Source: Meghimatium bilineatum
Taxonomy: Eukaryota > Mollusca > Gastropoda > Stylommatophora > Philomycidae
Reading direction: 5' to 3'
NCBI GenBank assembly: GCA_034231615.1
Contig: CM067317.1
Span: 46,805,876-46,869,875 of the forward strand
DNA length: 64,000 nucleotides
Part shown: in pieces, positions 21,801 through 30,009 of the stretch
Layout: every line of letters begins with the position of its first letter
Position numbering within the stretch: position 1 is the stretch's first letter
Translations under genes and position numbers: made by a program
Notes under the pieces: generated by a model
Told to the model about the DNA's origin: nothing
What the model saw: the letters and a program-made list of their open reading frames with translations, nothing else
Database searches by the model: none

Positions 21801-24800
21801 TCGATGTAATTGGGTTACTCCATATGCACTCTGTCTCTTTCAACTACCACGTCGTTTGCCAAGAGTACCACCAATAGCACGTACTCTAGTTTCAAGCGAT
21901 AGTCCCCAGGAATCTCTGAAGAAATACATATTATAAATAGGACGACACTAGCGGGATTCGAACTCAGAACCTCTTGAACACAAAGCGAATGGCTTAATCA
22001 ATATGACATCACGAGTTCTTCAGGATTTAATCAGATGTCTGTATAATATATCTCATAATTCGGTAGCAGTGTTGCAACAGCATCATACTTTAGTACGTGT
22101 TAACGTTGTCTCTCTCATGCAAGTAATGAGAACTATTGGTTCAATAGAAGGATGTGACTCTATTAAAAAAATATTTGTTACGTTCGTTCTCAACCTCCCA
22201 TATACGATATTTGTTACGTTCGTTCTCAACCTCCCATATACAATATTTGTTACGTTCGTTCTCAACCTCCCATATACAATATTTGTTACGTTCGTTCTCA
22301 ACCTCTCATTTACGATTTCCAGCAGAATGTAGTCCAGAGAACGAAAATGTGTTATGTCGCCGTTTTATTTGCTTCAATGACCCTACACACTAGACTCTGG
22401 CTTTGGTAACTAATACATTCAGTGTTTTAAACCACATCCATTGAATGGTGGATGTTTGTAATCTCATCGTTAGTATAGTCGGCCAGGCGTACCAGAGAAC
22501 TGATTCTTGTCACCATGCTCAGAGGTAACTAACTTGTTGCAGTTTTGCGTAGCTATCATCACAGCGACAGACTATCACCTGTAAAATGACATTAAAAGTC
22601 GAAATACGTTTAAGAAAAAGATGTGACAGTGATGAACATAAATATAATATTAAGTGTATCAAACAAAGGAATGCAATGTGTTGAGACCAACCAGAAATTA
22701 TATGTAGTATAAATATAAACACGAACTCTTTGGACTTCTAATGTTGGACAATCTATGTTATAATAGTGCGATATCTGATTCTGGGTTACTCGTCAATTAT
22801 ACCATCCTTTGGACTTAACAAGAATCATTCTTCAGAAGTGCATCTATTTGACTAGCCGACACCAAATGTACGAGCGTAAATCACGGTACATGTCAGATAG
22901 CCTGTACTTTTGAAACATAATCTCTATCCATGAGTCATGCGTCTACATACGGCGTTACCTGCTAGATCAACCTATGCTTATGTAAACACCATCATCATCA
23001 AGTGCCGTCTCCGAACGAAGGTTGGCTACAACAGACCTCCAACATCCCCTGTCTCTTGTTTTGGCGGTGCACTCTGCTATACTGTAACCGGTCCATCTTG
23101 TGATGTACTCTACCACTTGTATCTCTGCCTACCTATTTCTCGCTTCCCTTCGACTTTACTCTCAAGTAAGGTCTTCAACAAGGTGTCATGTCTTTCAATG
23201 TGTCCAAAATATTTTATTTGCTTGATCTTTATTTCATTTAATAATTCATTCTTCATATTAAGTGTTGTTAGAACTTCTTTGTTTTCTTCTCTTTTCATGA
23301 TGTCATCTCTATTCTTCTAAATATTCACATCTTAAAGGCATCAATTCTTGATAATGTAATATAACATTATATAGGAGCTGGCATTTTCTTGAAGCGGCAC
23401 ATTTATTTGATGTTTGTCTCAGTTTGAATTATATTTCCTCCGAAGAATGACATTATAGTAACCTAAATAGTTTTATTATTGACCTTATCAATGTGTACAA
23501 TTTAATAATTGTTCCAAAGATTTTGTTGCACAGTGTTAACTTTTCGAGATTTACGGAAAGTTTGGTTTTTCTCGATTACGCATAATTGAAAAAAAAATAA
23601 ACAAAAAACATAGAAAGGACTGTAGAACTTAACTCTTTAGGAAGATTTCATCTGTATTTATGATCGATAGTTCATATAAGACATTTGGAAAATCTGTTGG
23701 AAAATTTTGGCTGGAAAAAATGCGTTTTGGTTCACCGAAACTGGTAATCAGTAAGCCTACACCATTTCATGAATTTTGATCAAATAATTGGAAAGTGACA
23801 GATTTTAAAACATGACAACATGTTTTGAAACGCACTATAATAGCTTAGCACACCGGATCAAGTGATCAAGATATGATTTATAAGGGACAATGAAAATGTC
23901 TTGGATTATTAAATGGTTGCCAGGTTACTCTGATTCACAAAGTGTATACCTTAATACATCTGTAAAAGGCAATGGGCACAATACTGGCCACATGATCTCT
24001 AGCCTGCTTCTGATCAATCAAGACATCAATCAAGTGTCATGTGACCTGAAGCAAGAGATTGTGGTTTCTTCACACCTCCCTGCTTCTCATGTTGTTAATA
24101 AGTCAATTAGTGAAATTCTCCAATGAAAGGCACGGTAAATGTCCAATGTCGTCACTTTTAAATTATGAATCCGGATGAGGTCACAGTACATGCCTAATAA
24201 CCTTGTGAAAGGCTTGTTAAGCAAACCAAATAAAAAACACACGAAATCGGATGTGCTATGCCTAAACTGTAGCACATCTTAAATTACGCTTTCTGCTGAA
24301 ATCACACGAGAAAAGATGACGGTTATTTGAGAGCGAACTCAAATAAACACACAAGCTATACCCTGTGGCCCTTGTTTGCCTTGCGACGTCAGGGGTGGAA
24401 GAGTTCTTTGGAGATGGCCTTCTTGTGCGCTGTTTGTAAGCTTGTTCCTGTGGCTTCTTTGATTTCTGTGATCCATCTTTTACATAGTCTGCCTCTGAAT
24501 TTATAACCGTTAGCAAACACACAAAAATAATACGTTTTGATTGATAACAAAAATATTCTATTACTGTGGTTTGCACAGGCTGGAATTATACTTAGCAGAA
24601 ATCAACTAACGCCATACTTTGTGTTGCATGGCATGGAAGACTCTCCTGGAGTATGGGGCATTTACATAGCAACATTATTCAGTGCTTCCCTCAGTACACT
24701 TTCTTCGGGTGAGTGTTTCCTTATACTGTGATTCAAAATAAGCAATGTTTATTTAATACATTTTTTTGTTACGTGAGTGTTGTCTAAATAAGATGTCGCC

Positions 24801-26151
24801 AAGTTGCTAGTGTGCGCTACAACGTACAAAGAAAAATAATTCAGGCTTTTGATAACAAGTGCTACAGACGTTTGTTAAGAATTAGTTATATGTTGTTGTT
24901 CGTCCGTTGGAGTCGACGATGGCCATTCCGCTCAAATGGGATGATGATGAAGATGATGATGTCAGCGTTGCGCCCGACTATGACAAATGAGTCATACTCG
25001 TGCTTAGAATTGTCTACCATATAGAACACAGGATGTTCTTAATGATGTTCTTAATATTCTTCTATAAAGTCATATCTCTGCTGCCGTAATATAATTTTTC
25101 ACTGTTCTGCTGAGTGTCAAATATTCACTTCCATACACCAGAATTGGTTCTATATACTTTCTAAGAACTCTCTTTCCAACCTCAATTGACACAAATCTAT
25201 TACATAGGATGAACTTCATCGTGTGAAATGTTTCCTTTACCTGGGAAATTCTACATTTGACTTCTTTAATACATCTACCATCTGATGTTATTAATGTACC
25301 TAAATATCATTTATATTACGACCATATTATTTGACAGTTTGCCTTGATATTTATTCGGATACCTATCGATTTGATTATACAATTTTAACATTTCACCTAC
25401 AGGTGTAAACTCATTAGCAGCAATCACTGTAGAAGATCTACTCAAAACACCTTTAAAGAAAGTTCAAGAAAGTACAGCCACAATTATTACCAAAATCTTC
25501 GCTTTTGTGTACGGGATTCTGATTATAGGACTTGCTTTTGGTGCTCACTCGTTAGGAGGTCCAGTAATGAAATTGACTTTATCATTTCTTGGAGCATTTG
25601 GTGGTCCAATTTTTGGAATACTGCTACTAGGGGCAATTTGTCCTTGGGCAAACAGCCTCGGCGCCATTGTTGGTGGCACCATTGCCCTTACTTTCAACTT
25701 ATGTTGTACAATTGGAAATGAAATTTATGGAAGAAAAGCTCCAACGCTACGACCACCTCCAACGGATATGTGTTTCTCTAACCGTTCTGAAAATTCATTA
25801 ATGAATCACAACGTCACATTTTCGAACTTTGTAAATGAAACATTGTTTACTTCATTTATCAATGAGACATCAAGTTTGAACACTACCTTATTACGTAAAG
25901 ACGGTGTCGGTTACTTTATGTTCAATATATCATATGAATGGATGTCGTTAACTGGCAGTGTTATCACTCTCATTATTGGCATGGTGGTTAGTTTCGTCTT
26001 TAGAAGACATTTCAAGTCAGTTTGCCATGAGAAATTGTTGTTTACTTTTATTCGAAAATTTAGGAAAGTGCAAAACAAATTAGAAGAACAGGGACTTGAA
26101 TGTATGCTGACGACAAGGGAAAAAAATTTAAACGAGAAATCTTCATTATGA
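6663..26151 (+). CDS. Gene A: SLC5-family solute:sodium symporter (7 coding exons, 597 aa)
   Basis: The joined exons are 6663-6833, 12134-12403, 15013-15166, 17095-17233, 20734-20914, 24579-24708 and 25403-26151: 1794 nt, open throughout. The product is a plasma-membrane carrier of the SSF fold (about 13 TM segments) that couples Na+ entry to uptake of an organic anion or vitamin-like solute. Evidence: first TM starting DYIVIVI (about residue 5), LTSLYEYLQMRFD, the SSF signature GTVYTTIGGIKSVVWTDAFQ in exon 3, GRISFNKFSLDP...HTWW in exon 4, CDP ending exon 5, and SLSTLSSGVNSLAAITVEDL around residues 342-361 at the TM8 sodium site. A loop at about 475-525 has six N-glycosylation sequons. Length and order match SLC5A8-type proteins (about 610 aa). 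The substrate cannot be told. The ATG at 6663 is the first in frame (6636 is GTG). It is a convergent paralogue of gene B. Confidence 0.92.
6905..7175 (-). mobile_element. SINE family B, degenerate copy in gene A intron 1
   Basis: Reads as a reverse copy: GGAGCAAATAATAGCAACAC, AGGCTACTAAGGAGGC, then CTGCTAATCTGCAGGAGCTT and a GAGAACTAAAGCAGAA tail. Strongly diverged. Confidence 0.65.
7578..7711. mobile_element. Palindromic MITE in gene A intron 1
   Basis: Arms CTTGAGTCTAACGGGAAT...CCAATCCG and CGGATTGG...ATTCCCGTTAGACTCAAG face each other over about 135 bp. The downstream flank (CCTCTGGCTTCCT...TTTACTTGT) recurs at 16005-16037 and 15635-15665. No coding capacity. Confidence 0.7.
8020..8420 (+). 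mobile_element. LINE tail fragments including element K 3' end
   Basis: From 8220 the sequence matches the 3' end of the element at 31824-32857 (MFLPLRPDTWNTLYGTKQQL, then GGGCATGAGCCCATGGACCG and CAACCAACCAACC). A 27-29 bp stretch (ATGTTTCTCCCTCTA) is duplicated at about 8251-8300. The piece at 8080-8170 resembles another LINE tail. Confidence 0.65.
8780..9160 (+). mobile_element. LINE C-terminal fragment nested in the hAT element
   Basis: One frame gives EQVIILRLRTGLNRLRSHMY and KAMRTCGQAAECQTYTS, the zinc-motif tail of RNase H-bearing LINEs. It ends GTGAACGAAAGAAGAAGAAG, the tail also seen on SINEs A and B. Related pieces are at 33560-33800 and 55870-56040. Confidence 0.7.
9500..10990 (-). 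pseudogene. hAT transposase remnant (DUF4371 / ZMYM1-like)
   Basis: The best frame (10739 down to 10038) reads QNQFINLMGEQVRPRIIQRV, AKYFAIIFDNTPDVSH, the GLDIVDCRVQEYDN block, then IACSNHSLNLAGIHAA and LAEICWSARGEAV. These are successive blocks of the DUF4371 hAT transposase fold; EYDN stands where GYDN is usual. The N-terminal part (10740-10990) and C-terminal part (9840-10040 and beyond) contain stops and frameshifts. Read as part of the transposon at 8637-11186, not a host ZMYM gene. Confidence 0.85.
11430..11735 (-). mobile_element. SINE family B, reverse copy in gene A intron 1
   Basis: Landmarks in reverse: GGGGAGCAAAGAATAGCAAC, TAGGCGACTAAGGAG, then GAAGTCGGATGTGTCAGGTC and AGAACATATGCAGAAGAAGG. 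A run of 13 G at about 11542-11554 interrupts it. Confidence 0.75.
12134..12403 (+). CDS. Gene A coding exon 2
   Basis: Acceptor TATTTTCAG|TCTGGC, donor TTGCAG|GTAATA, phase 0 at both ends, 90 residues. It covers SGSTLLGIPTDVYTYG, LRLTSLYEYLQMRFD and LLTPALALQ. The 270-nt length equals gene B exon 2. The 230-aa minus-strand ORF over this exon is a shadow. Confidence 0.93.
12404..12947. other. Gene A intron 2, unassigned 540 bp
   Basis: A 173-codon open frame spans 12422-12943 but starts three codons after the exon 2 splice site and resembles nothing I know. Its composition is typical of repeats. I see no feature. Confidence 0.3.
12948..13660 (+). repeat. Unclassified dispersed repeat F, copy 2
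   Basis: Resembles 5738-6365 along its length, with an extra internal copy of the CCCGATGGGCTCAGG module near 13001-13115. It ends GAGAGCGAACGAAGAAGAAC. In gene A intron 2. Confidence 0.75.
13715..13935 (-). mobile_element. tRNA-derived SINE copy
   Basis: In reverse orientation it shares TATGTACTCTGTTCCTCTCA and the GGATTCGATATCGCG box-B relic with copies at 21815-22010 and 50470-50690. The tRNA-like head lies at the right-hand end. Diverged. Confidence 0.6.
13936..15012. other. Gene A intron 2, remaining part
   Basis: AT-rich with no convincing repeat or coding segment. A polypyrimidine tract and CAG acceptor at 15004-15012 end it. Confidence 0.4.
15013..15166 (+). CDS. Gene A coding exon 3
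   Basis: Acceptor TTTTTCAG|ACAGGT, donor ATACGGG|GTAATG, ending in phase 1. It carries the SSF signature with the GG(I/M)KSVVWTDAFQ block. The 154-nt length equals gene B exon 3. Confidence 0.93.
15167..16800. other. Gene A intron 3, mixed repeat debris
   Basis: The stretch 15410-15500 resembles the tRNA-derived SINE (GTGTACTCTGTCCCTTTCAG). 15940-16037 shares GGCGATTTGGTGCCG and CCCGTTAG-CTCAAGAATTTT with the MITE region at 7600-7750. The rest holds nothing recognisable. Confidence 0.45.
16813..16880. mobile_element. Possible solo pogo/Tigger-like terminal repeat
   Basis: The motif CAGTAAAACCTGTCATAAGC, preceded by TA, resembles the terminal repeats of pogo/Tigger transposons. I could not find a matching opposite end nearby, so the call is tentative. 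Confidence 0.35.
17095..17233 (+). CDS. Gene A coding exon 4
   Basis: Acceptor TTCTCGTAG|GCACCT, donor CTCTG|GTAAAG, phase 1 to phase 2. It reads TYLVGSGDSVLKIAQDGGR, then FSLDPSARHTWWTSIIGG, the short soluble loop and start of the next TM as in SMCT/SMVT proteins. No long ORF marks this exon; it was found by family pattern and splice phase. Confidence 0.88.
17755..18180 (+). mobile_element. LINE fragment, family 5 tail, in gene A intron 4
   Basis: Broken frames recall WTINRATAKRISTFEV, then a tail reading QDSVEFRTSIAKTMFWKERV, typical of the very C-terminus of this LINE family. Relatives are at 19120-20160 (minus), 45340-45985 (minus) and 59995-60790. Confidence 0.6.
18360..18545. repeat. 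Dispersed repeat, also at about 42550-42640
   Basis: Both places share the order GACCAATGAAAAC / AATCATAACGAATGAAGTCA / TAATTAATTC with moderate divergence. Class unknown. Confidence 0.4.
18690..18790 (-). mobile_element. SINE family B fragment
   Basis: Reverse landmarks GAGCAAAGAATAGTAACAAT and CAGCTAAGGAAGTC survive; both ends are missing. Confidence 0.5.
19120..20160 (-). mobile_element. LINE fragment, family 5, in gene A intron 4
   Basis: From 20160 leftward the minus strand reads HSEEQNLQLNKQKTKIITTN, IDNIELENVDKFDYLGANIN, then CCCETWTINRTTAKKN. This is the RT thumb region followed by the tail. The stretch 19120-19350 is the far 3' end. Frames are broken. Confidence 0.7.
20175..20580 (+). 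mobile_element. LINE C-terminus, CR1-like zinc-finger tail
   Basis: Reads LKKLSYGELKTDSSKDGGQK, KRFTDTLKTTVTHFSPD and INSWESLGEDRNDWRLRIKN, then a decayed zinc-finger segment. This order is seen at the end of CR1-type LINE ORF2 in many invertebrates. A TGTATG-rich microsatellite follows at 20600-20640. Confidence 0.65.
20734..20914 (+). CDS. Gene A coding exon 5
   Basis: Acceptor TATGACAG|TTGTGC, donor TTTCAG|GTGTGT. The exon codes CAVVCSQSTLQRISAAKSA and a TM ending YAYFVVTRCDPFQ. I chose this acceptor over the one at 20752 because it keeps phase and gives the same 181-nt length as gene B exon 5. The junction codon is TG|T, Cys, where gene B and most relatives have Trp. Confidence 0.82.
20915..21389. 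other. Gene A intron 5, unassigned AT-rich part
   Basis: No repeat family or coding segment recognised. Confidence 0.4.
21390..21545. repeat. Tandem repeat, about 38-bp unit, 4 partial copies
   Basis: The core TTCTCTTAAATGTTCATAG recurs with TTCATACTGACATA between copies. The first and last copies are shortened. Confidence 0.7.
21815..22010 (-). mobile_element. tRNA-derived SINE copy
   Basis: Shares CATATGCACTCTGTCTCTTT with its relatives and has GGGATTCGAACTCAGAACCT, a good match to an antisense tRNA B box. The right end corresponds to the tRNA head. Confidence 0.7.
22168..22390 (+). repeat. Four-copy 36-bp tandem repeat leading into SINE A
   Basis: The unit ATTTGTTACGTTCGTTCTCA + ACCTCCCATATAC occurs four times at 22168-22312. 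From 22313 a SINE A body follows (TTTCCAGCAGAATGTAGTCC, CGCCGTTTTATTTGC). The unit contains the SINE A/B head GTTCGTTCTCAA-CTCC, so the array probably grew from the SINE end. Confidence 0.75.
22391..22980. other. Gene A intron 5, unassigned
   Basis: No gene or clear repeat, apart from a trace of the tRNA-derived SINE near 22780. Confidence 0.35.
22985..23345 (-). mobile_element. Non-LTR retrotransposon fragment, family 1
   Basis: The minus frame KREENKEVLTTLNMKNELLN, IKIKQIKYFGHIERHDTLLK and EGKREIGRQRYKW matches the copy at 28810-29520. It is 5'-truncated. Confidence 0.8.
23346..24360. other. Gene A intron 5, unassigned
   Basis: AT-rich. A 78-codon ORF at 23890-24126 has no recognisable content. 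24240-24340 resembles a decayed reverse SINE A/B tail (GCGAACTCAA). Confidence 0.35.
24365..24500 (-). mobile_element. Short LINE fragment, family 3
   Basis: Contains GAAGAGTTCTTTGGAGATGG and the downstream order seen at 52150-52250, on the same strand. Immediately upstream of gene A exon 6. Confidence 0.5.
24579..24708 (+). CDS. Gene A coding exon 6
   Basis: Acceptor TTTGCACAG|GCTGGA, donor TCTTCGG|GTGAGT, phase 0 to 1. It reads AGIILSRNQLTPYFVLHGME then GVWGIYIATLFSASLSTLSS, that is TM7 to TM8 with the Na+-site serines. The 130-nt length equals gene B exon 6. Confidence 0.93.
25025..25325 (-). mobile_element. LINE fragment, family 4, in gene A intron 6
   Basis: Reverse-strand homologue of 3560-3790. 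It shares ATAATTTTTCACTGTTCTGC, CACTTCCATACACCAGAATT and TTACATAGGAT. In translation it corresponds to an RT segment preceding a YGSE motif. Confidence 0.65.
25403..26151 (+). CDS. Gene A coding exon 7 and stop
   Basis: Acceptor TTCACCTACAG|GTGTAA. The 248 residues cover the TM8 end (GVNSLAAITVEDLLKTP), TM9-12, the glycosylated loop (NRS, NVT, NET, NET, NTT, NIS) and the last TM, with a basic cytoplasmic tail ending KSSL. The terminal S-S-L fits a class I PDZ-ligand pattern, like the TRL end of human SMCT1; that is inference. Confidence 0.93.
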
Positions 26152-26154
26152 GAT

Positions 26155-26160
26155 AATAAA
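26155..26160 (+). promoter_or_regulatory. Candidate polyadenylation hexamer of gene A
   Basis: AATAAA begins 4 nt after the stop codon. It would give a very short 3' UTR, so a later signal may be used instead. Confidence 0.35.
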
Positions 26161-26324
26161 ACATGGGACAAACAGAACACATGCCGTGAAGTATCTCTGT
26201 TTAATAATCAGCATAGGTACAGCTAAGCATGTCGATAAATCACTATCAAAAAAGAACATCTAAATATTAACAATTAACATCAAATATTAACAAAAATTAA
26301 TATAAAATATTAAAATCTAACATA

Positions 26325-27020
26325 TTACAAATTAGCTAACAATGAAAATTGTAAATTGCTACATCTATTCTATATTAATGTATGGCTCAGAAACAAGGAC
26401 AATAAACAAACAATTAGAAGACAGAATTTATGCCTTTGAGGTGGATACATAGAATAATAGGGAGAACATCATGGGAAAAGAAGAAAACAAATAAACAGGT
26501 TCTAACAGAATTTCGTATGAAGGAAAGGTAAAAGTAGGTTCCATTGTATCTGCCGTTGGGATGAAGCTAACTCTTCATGTACTAAGCCTCAGCAACTGTT
26601 AGGTGGGATGGCCAGTTCCCTTCTTTGCTGTGTTTACCTCCCCTAACTCATGCGCCAGGTACTCATTTACAGCTGAGTCGACTGGAAGAGTGGTAGTGTC
26701 AAGTGAAAAATCACAACCCGGAGTTTTGTGTGCCGGGATGTCGTATGAAGAAAGAACTATTAAAGGAAATAAAGATCAAGGAAATAAAATATGTTGAATA
26801 TATCAAAAGACATAACACCTTGATGAAGACCTTACTTGAGGGTAAATTCGAGGGGAAGCGAGCTAGAGGTAGACAGATACAAACGGGAGAGTAACATCAC
26901 CAAATGGGCAAGTTGCAGGTTGCAGTCTAGCCGAGTGCAACACCAAGACAAGAGACAGGGGATATTGCAGCAAACCTTTGTTGTGGAGACGGCACTTAAT
27001 GATGAAATCAGAACTTGATA
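26325..27020 (+). mobile_element. Non-LTR retrotransposon fragment, family 1, with nested SINE G
   Basis: Starts MKIVNCYIYSILMYGSETRT, continues to LTEFRMK at about 26522, is interrupted by a SINE, and resumes RMKKELLKEIKIKEIKYVEY and LLEGKFEGKRARGRQ. It lies about 170 bp after the gene A stop codon in the same orientation. Confidence 0.8.
26523..26740 (+). mobile_element. SINE family G nested in a LINE, with target duplication
   Basis: The insert of about 218 bp is flanked by tcgtatgaag at 26513-26522 and 26741-26750. Landmarks are GAAGCTAACTCTTCATGTAC, ACTCATGCGCCAGGTACTC and GAGTCGACTGGAAGAG. Relatives are at 27640-27800 and 62690-62950. It gives a relative age: SINE G moved after this LINE copy landed. 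Confidence 0.85.
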
Positions 27021-27267
27021 GTTACTATTAGGAATTTAGTCAAAATGTGGGTAAAACTTCTCCCTTGATGATTATTTACAGAAACGCCAGCAAATATTTT
27101 TGCGTTAAAAAGAGGGAATTATACACAGAAACTAGTTACTCGTACGGAAAGAGACGAAACATGTTTCATATACCGTGTCTCGGCAAAATATTGAATATTA
27201 GATTGCATGACAATGTTGCTGTCACGGAAGTCTTGCAGCATACTAAAATATCTGGCATTCGGGGAAG

Positions 27268-27490
27268 TCCCTATCGTAGTGGGAGTTGTTTGTCTTGTGT
27301 TCAAGAGGTCATGAGTTTGAATCCGGCTTGTATTGTTTTGTTTACAAGGTGGATTTTTTCAGTGATCTTTGTGGATTATCACTTGAAGCTACAGAATTAC
27401 GTGCTATGAGTGGTACTCTCGGCAGGCGGCTTGCCGCTTTATAAGAGTGACGGAGTACATATGGGAAACCGAGTACAGTGAAGTTAATCC
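27268..27490 (+). mobile_element. tRNA-derived SINE copy
   Basis: The head has TGTTCAAGAGGTCATGAGTTTGAATCC, a B-box relic (key bases GAGTTTGAATCC). The body has ACTTGAAGCTACAGAATTAC and GAGTGGTACTCTCGGCAGGC, shared with 51390-51600. Confidence 0.7.
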
Positions 27491-27639
27491 TCTACGACTT
27501 TTCAACCCTTTTTACAACTAAAATATCATTTTAACTCTAATCTCAGGGATAGACGTTTAAGATGGCTTGATCTTGTGAAAAGAATGTGAGAAGTACATAC
27601 CTAGGAGGTTGTAGATCGCTGAATCATAATCTCCAATAT

Positions 27640-27810
27640 TTCTTATGGTAAGGTAAAGTAAGGTAGATCCATGGCAAAAACGTGCTGTCGGAAATGAAGA
27701 TAACTCTTCATGTACTAAGCCGCAGTAACTAGGTGGGTTGGTTAATTCCCTTTCTTGCTGTCCCTTCCCCAACTCATGCGGTCTAATTTTCTGATGTGTA
27801 CTTATTTTAC
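27640..27810 (+). mobile_element. SINE family G copy
   Basis: Shares GATAACTCTTCATGTACTAAG, CAGTAACTAGGTGGG and CCCCAACTCATGCG with the copy at 26523-26740 (key motif CTCTTCATGTACTAAG). 3' part lost. Confidence 0.65.
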
Positions 27811-28190
27811 TCATATAACCAAATTGGTCTGTGGTTGAAAGGAGTGCACATCATCATAAGCGAAAGACTACTTAATATCGTTAAAAGAAAATAATCTCAT
27901 ACGATCGTAAGAGGCCTAAGGAAATTGTTCTAGCTAAGCTCTTAGCTTATGGATTGCAAAATGACAGACCAAAATTGTTGTATAAGGACGTCGGCAAAAA
28001 ATATTCTTCAGTGTTCATTCTGAAACTCCCGCTGGAAGTCATCAAACGTAAACGAAAGGCTTTTCGCAATTATATGAAAATCGGCACAATGAACCACGAG
28101 ATAAGCTTGGATTTAAGGGTATCATATTTCATATATATGTTACACTAGCCTCCTTTCTGACCATCTGTAAAATCGCTAAATCCCACCACC
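27811..28190. other. Between the two genes, unassigned
   Basis: A 64-codon frame at 27954-28148 (RPKLLYKDVGKKYSSVFILK) matches nothing I know. No other feature is seen. Confidence 0.3.
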
Positions 28191-28374
28191 ATCATCATCA
28201 GAAGTAAGATATCACGATTGCACACAGAACACATCCATAGGTGCTCCGAACTATCCCTGAGTATATCCGCAATTTACACGACTGCTGACTGTTCCAGTTC
28301 TATATTTATTGACAAACATTACTTGCCTCAATGAAAGACGACTAAAGGCCAGTGGTACGTTGATCTCCATGCCA

Positions 28375-28620
28375 AACTTCATCATCATCAGGTGCCATGC
28401 CGGGTGGCGTAGGCGGTCATGGCTCTCCACAGCTCTCTGTCCACAGTATTATGTATCACGGTCGGTGTTGTTTCCCTGCCGTGCCAGGTTGTCAAACTGC
28501 CTAATATTTTCTCACGTTGTCGCCCTCTGTCTCAGATGCCTTCAAATTTGCCTGTTGTGACTATGTTCTCCAAACCTGCCTGTCTCATGAAGTGGCAAAA
28601 AAAAATAAGATTGTCTTTTT
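28375..28620 (-). mobile_element. LINE 3' tail fragment, family 6
   Basis: Contains GTGCCATGCCGGGTGGCGTA and CATGGCTCTCCACAGCTCTC, the reverse of a LINE C-terminus ending in an RDRKLWR-type motif. A better copy is at 56310-56560. Confidence 0.55.
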
Positions 28621-28809
28621 CTTATATTATTGATTAAGGTTCGTTTCGCATTTGACTCTTTCAACACCTCTACATTAGTTTTTCTGGCAGTCCATGGTAT
28701 TCTCAGTATTCTCTATATACATTGCTGTAAAAAATATCCATCTGGGTTTAAATATTATGTTACAAATTATAATTGTGATTGTTATTACGAGTTCAGATTT
28801 CATGAAATA

Positions 28810-29520
28810 CTAGTATCTATCATCATCATCAAGTGCCGACTCCGCAACGAAGGCTGGCTGCAACGTATCTCCAACATCTCCTGTCTCTTGTCTTGGTTGT
28901 GCACTCTGCTAGACTGTAACCTGTCCATCGTGTAATGTTACTCTCCCACTTGTATCTCTGCCTACCTCTTGCTCGCTTCCCTTTGACTTTACCCTCAAGT
29001 AAGGTCTTCAATAGGGTGTCATGTCTTTTAATGTGTCCAAAGTATTTTATTTGCCTGATCTTTATTTCTATTAGTAGTTCTTTCTTTATATTAAGTGTCT
29101 TTAGCACCTCTTTATTTGTTTTCTTCTCTTTCCATGATGTTCTCCCTATTCTTCTATATACCCACATCTCAAATGCATCAATTTTGTCTTCTAATTGTTT
29201 ATTTAGTGTCCATGTTTCTGAGCCATACATTAATATGGAATAGATGTAGCATTTTATAATTCTCATTTTTAACTTGTTTGTAATTTGTTTAGATATTAAT
29301 AATTTCCTCATGTCATTGAAGGTACTTTTAGCCATTCCTATTCTCCTTTTAACTTCTATTTCACATCTGCCATCATTTGTGACTATGTGTCCAAGATATT
29401 GATACTGTTTTACTTGTTGTAGTTTCTCTCCCTGTATGTTTATGTATCTATAAAGTCGTTGTATTGATTTTAAAATAAAATGTGCGCAGTATGACGTCAT
29501 TAAAAGTTGTGTATTTTCAT
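28810..29520 (-). mobile_element. Non-LTR retrotransposon fragment, family 1 (best copy)
   Basis: The minus-strand frame is open for over 230 codons: LQQVKQYQYLGHIVTNDGRC, MAKSTFNDMRKLL, CYIYSILMYGSETWTLNKQL, DAFEMWVYRRIGRTSWKEKK, KGKRARGRQRYKWESNITRW and a final DRRCWRYVAASLRCG. It holds the RT thumb and C-terminus only; endonuclease and RT core are missing. It looks young compared with the other copies. Confidence 0.88.
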
Positions 29521-29559
29521 GGTACAGCATGACTCATGAGTTTGCTGTTAGCTGCGGAG

Positions 29560-29985
29560 ATAACGTTTATAGTTTGATCAAAGATTGATTGTGTGCTTCC
29601 AATGCCAAACATGGACAACGATAGCACAAGACAAACGTAAACTTGTAACAACTGAAATGGCATGCTTACGCAGGATCCTAGGAATATCGCTGAGTCAAAG
29701 TGAGGAATGAGGACATTCGATAATTAAAAATGGCACCACTCCAATCTTGGAATATATTAAGAGACAACAGATCAAATGGTTTGCACACATCAGCAGACCA
29801 CCATCAGACAGCATACCACAGAAAACTATGCTACACAGATGAAGGCAGACCTAGAGGCCGACCACGAAAACGATGGACCACCGAAATAAAAGAGGCGACA
29901 CATTCCACAATATACTCAGCACACAAGAGGGCTGTTTCCGGAAAACCTAAAGCTGAAAGGCAACAAAGGGTTTAGCGAATAGATA
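29560..29985 (+). mobile_element. Non-LTR retrotransposon 3' fragment, family 3
   Basis: Frames broken: ACLRRILGISLSQSEE, ILEYIKRQQIKWFAHISRPP, then RGRPRKRWTTEIKEATHS and a tail ending AACAAAGGGTTTAGCGAATA. The same tail is found reversed at 52125 and 61085. Confidence 0.7.
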
Positions 29986-30009
29986 TATAAATTAAACACA
30001 AACAGATTT

